Below are positions 61,790-64,000 of a DNA stretch of 64,000 nt, piece by piece; the stretch's first letter is position 1; every line of letters starts with the position of its first letter. The notes below the pieces were generated by a model. The model made no database searches. It was not told the origin of the DNA and saw only the letters and a list, made by a program, of their open reading frames with translations. Position numbers and translations under genes: made by a program. Where the stretch lies: NCBI GenBank assembly GCA_000727475.1, contig KL647322.1, forward strand, positions 322,446 through 386,445, read 5' to 3'. This DNA is from Sarcocystis neurona (lineage: Eukaryota; Apicomplexa; Conoidasida; Eucoccidiorida; Sarcocystidae).

Positions 61790-62802
61790 ATGCACAGCGT
61801 CCACGCGTACGGCGGTGCGGCTGCTGCTGCTGCTGGCCTGCCTCGCAGCATGGGAGGAGGAGGCAGCAACCCGGGTGGAGGAGGAGGAGTCATGGGACCG
61901 GGAGGCGCGCCAGCAGGAGCAGGCGCAGCAGGAGGAGCAGCAGCTGTGGGGGGAGGAAGAGGAGGTGGAGGAGGAGGACTTCCTCCGCCGCCGTTTGTTG
62001 GGGCAGCAGCAGGAGGAGGAGGCCGAGAATTTTTTCCGCTGCTTCCCGGCATGCCAGGAGCAGGAGCCCCGGGCTTCCCGAATGTTGGCCTCGCGTTGTT
62101 GGCCCCATCAGGCCACGCGGCCGCAGCTGCAGCTGCAGCTGCCGCAGGACTGCCTCCTCCTCACCATCACGGGGCCCCGCCCCACCAGCCCGGGAGCTGC
62201 CGCGGCCGCAGGAGGCGCGGCAGCAGCGCGCGGCGGCGGTGCTGCTGTGGGCGGCGGACTGCTCCCAGCAGCAGCAGGAGGGGGGGGCTTGGGCGCATCT
62301 TTGAACAGCACCGGCGGCAGTGGAGGAGGACCGCAGGCCGCAGCAGTCGGAGGGGCAATGGGACTCGGAGGAGGAGGAGCAGTGGCAGCAGCAGGAGGAG
62401 CAGGACGTCTGCATGCCGTCGGGAACGGGACAAGCAGCACGACAACTCCCAACAACGTGGGAGTGTCGCCCGGAGGCACCCACGCGGCCGGAGGAGCCGC
62501 AGGAGCAGGAGGAGGGGTGATGGGAGCAGCAGCAGCAGCCGTTGGCATTCGTGGACCCCCTGCGCCTGCGGCTCTCGCTGCTGCAGGCCACGCCGCTGCT
62601 GCGGCCGCCGCATTTCCTGCGATGATGCCGCCTGCTGCGGCGGCGATGGGCATCCGCGTCCCGGACCTCGCGGCCGTTACCCACCTCACGCTGCCCATGA
62701 TGAAGAAACCCAAGAATGTGCAGCTGCCTACCCAGGACCCGACTATTCCGCCAAGTCAAACTATCTACATCAATAACATAAACGACCGAGTTAAACTCAG
62801 AG
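61790..62802 (+). CDS. U1A/U2B''-type snRNP RRM protein, first exon, with reading-frame switch; 3'-partial
   Basis: RNA-binding component of the U1 or U2 snRNP. The diagnostic end of the exon is PPSQTIYINNINDRVKLRG, the RNP2 strand and start of the first RRM of the U1A/U2B''/SNF family. A GTATAG donor follows at 62803 in phase 1, consistent with a following Glu codon. Before it lie about 320 residues of Gly/Ala/Pro-rich low complexity, starting at ATG 61790 ([16 protein letters not shown]). The composition is continuous only if the frame changes by one base near 62190-62200 (HHHGAPPHQPG, then GAAAAAGGAAAARGGG). This could be an assembly error in GC-rich repeats or a genuine lesion. Family members normally begin the RRM within the first dozen residues. 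The remaining RRM exons must lie beyond the window. Confidence 0.7.
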
Positions 62803-63560
62803 GTATAGAAGTCTCACTTGCCAGCAAAAAGGAGAAGGTGCAAGAGGAGGAGGACACGTATGTCTTGTACGTCCGTATAGACAGCTGGACATCACTGGGG
62901 GGAAAACAGGTCTCGGTACATCTATTAACACACATATATATGACGATAGACGGATATGAACCTAAACAGATGTTTCCTTATATATATATGTATGTATACC
63001 AGCACCGAGAGCAGCACAGACGTTTATACGTATATGTATGCATAGATACGAAGATCCATACAGAGAGAGTGGATCTCGTGGGGTTCTGTTGTTTTTTGTG
63101 AATATACGTAAGAGGACGCATTCTACCCACATACGGCTCTCTCTCTCTATGTGTATATATATCATCTATTTGATATATTATATATACACACCTATTAGTC
63201 TCGCTCTATATATATATATAGTGTACGCAAAGATCCACATATATATATTATATCCATATACCTATATCACGCACTCTATATGTACATATGTATACAAAGA
63301 TCCACGTATGTACATATTTTATCGGCCTATCTTCTCTCTCTCTATACATATATACATACATATATATATATATGTATACCAAGATCTACATGTATCTACA
63401 TATATATATATATCTGTCTCTCTCTCTCTGTATATAAATGTGTACAAAGATCCACCTATATGTATATACACAATTATATCTCTATACGTATAACTCTCTC
63501 TTTCTGTACATATATGTATACAAGTAACGGTATAAATATGTATATGATGAACGTACACGT
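62803..63560 (+). repeat. Intron of the RRM gene with phased AAGATCCAC repeats
   Basis: Cores of the form GTATACAAAGATCCAC recur at about 63045, 63227, 63291, 63375 (AAGATCTAC) and 63443, spaced 64-180 bp and separated by TA runs and CTCTCT patches. Confidence 0.75.
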
Positions 63561-63838
63561 GAGGAAGAGTGCGGTTTCGTTGCAGGAGATTCAAATCTGC
63601 GTGTTTCGTTGGCGCATGTCTCGATTCTGCCGCGTCCTTCCTCGCCGTCTTCGTTTGTGGCCGTTCCCTTCGCGGCTTCTTCGAACGTATGCTGCTGCGT
63701 CTTCTTCTGCGACGTCGTTTCCTCCTCCGTCCATTTCGTCGTCACCTCATCCGTCACCGTCTTCCCTGACGACGCCTCTTTTTTCTTCTCCGACGCGGTG
63801 TACGTACACCCCTGTGGTTGAACGAGCGGTTGTGTGGG
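63561..63838. other. Unassigned stretch before the terminal satellite
   Basis: A GTTTCGTTGCAG acceptor-like site at about 63571-63582 precedes an open plus frame, but the translated residues do not resemble the expected continuation of the RRM. The complementary strand is charged (Glu/Thr/Lys-rich). Left unassigned. Confidence 0.3.
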
Positions 63839-64000
63839 GCTGCTGCTTTCTTCCTGCTGCTTTCTTCCTGCTGCTTTCTTCCTGCTGCTTTCTTCCTGCT
63901 GCTTTCTTCCTGCTGCTTTCTTCCTGCTGCTTTCTTCCTGCTGCTTTCTTCCTGCTGCTTTCTTCCTGCTGCTTTCTTCCTGCTGCTCTTTCTGCTGCTC
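63839..64000. repeat. 14-bp tandem satellite at the right edge
   Basis: The unit TGCTGCTTTCTTCC is repeated about eleven times, nearly perfectly, to within 20 bases of the window end, where it decays to TGCTGCTCTT. A 14-bp unit shifts frame every copy, so it is not coding. Confidence 0.92.

Noticed and set aside
61191..63101. Single 636-residue plus-strand frame covering leader, RRM start and intron
   Set aside because: The first 200 codons lie in a pyrimidine-rich leader and the last 100 in a microsatellite intron past a consensus donor; only the middle is plausible coding.

Overview
The window is nuclear DNA of an apicomplexan parasite, almost certainly a coccidian (Sarcocystidae or Eimeriidae grade). 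The evidence is a rhomboid protease with the architecture of apicomplexan ROM4, long spliceosomal introns, alternating TA/CA/ACGT microsatellites, and CAG/GCA-rich islands. Nothing looks bacterial or viral: there are no operons and no CRISPR array. I cannot fix the genus from sequence alone. Gene density is low, about six supported genes in 64 kb, and most bases are intron or repeat. Most long open frames are microsatellite or trinucleotide artefacts.

Layout. 340-5855 (+): DNA polymerase alpha subunit B, entering from the left edge with its N-terminus not resolved. 5856-7739: convergent intergenic space. 7740-19356 (-), with a probable N-terminal exon near 20.7-21.5 kb: a seven-helix ROM4-like rhomboid protease whose seven solid exons all join in phase. 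Its introns hold a large imperfect inverted repeat, a 12-nt CTG-type repeat array abutting a 59-nt exon, degenerate tandem repeats and a 1.2 kb pyrimidine-rich run. 21.5-35.5 kb: CAG-rich 5' flank, then repeat-rich DNA with only two weak exon candidates (about 31.0-31.4 kb minus, 32.8 kb plus). 35530-38930 (-): a five-exon gene for an unrecognised 395-residue protein. 38931-43088: no supported gene. 43089-47490 (-): ribosomal protein L11 (uL5), three exons. 48572-52562 (+): acidic ribosomal protein P2, two exons. 52.6-59.4 kb: no supported gene. 59.45-61.8 kb: CAG-rich, then pyrimidine-rich DNA leading into a U1A/U2B''-type RRM gene at 61790 (+) that runs off the right edge.

Functionally the set is housekeeping (replication, translation, splicing) plus one surface protease that in Toxoplasma sheds adhesins. 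RPL11 and RPP2 are divergent around a shared 1.08 kb upstream region, which suggests a bidirectional ribosomal-protein promoter. A recurring structural theme is very long pyrimidine-rich DNA on the sense strand just before 3' splice sites. A second is a CAG/GCA-rich island at the 5' flank of several genes. The most unusual single items are the foldback inverted repeat inside the rhomboid gene, the very long Gly/Ala/Pro-rich leader on the RRM protein (with an apparent reading-frame switch), and the unrecognised five-exon protein.
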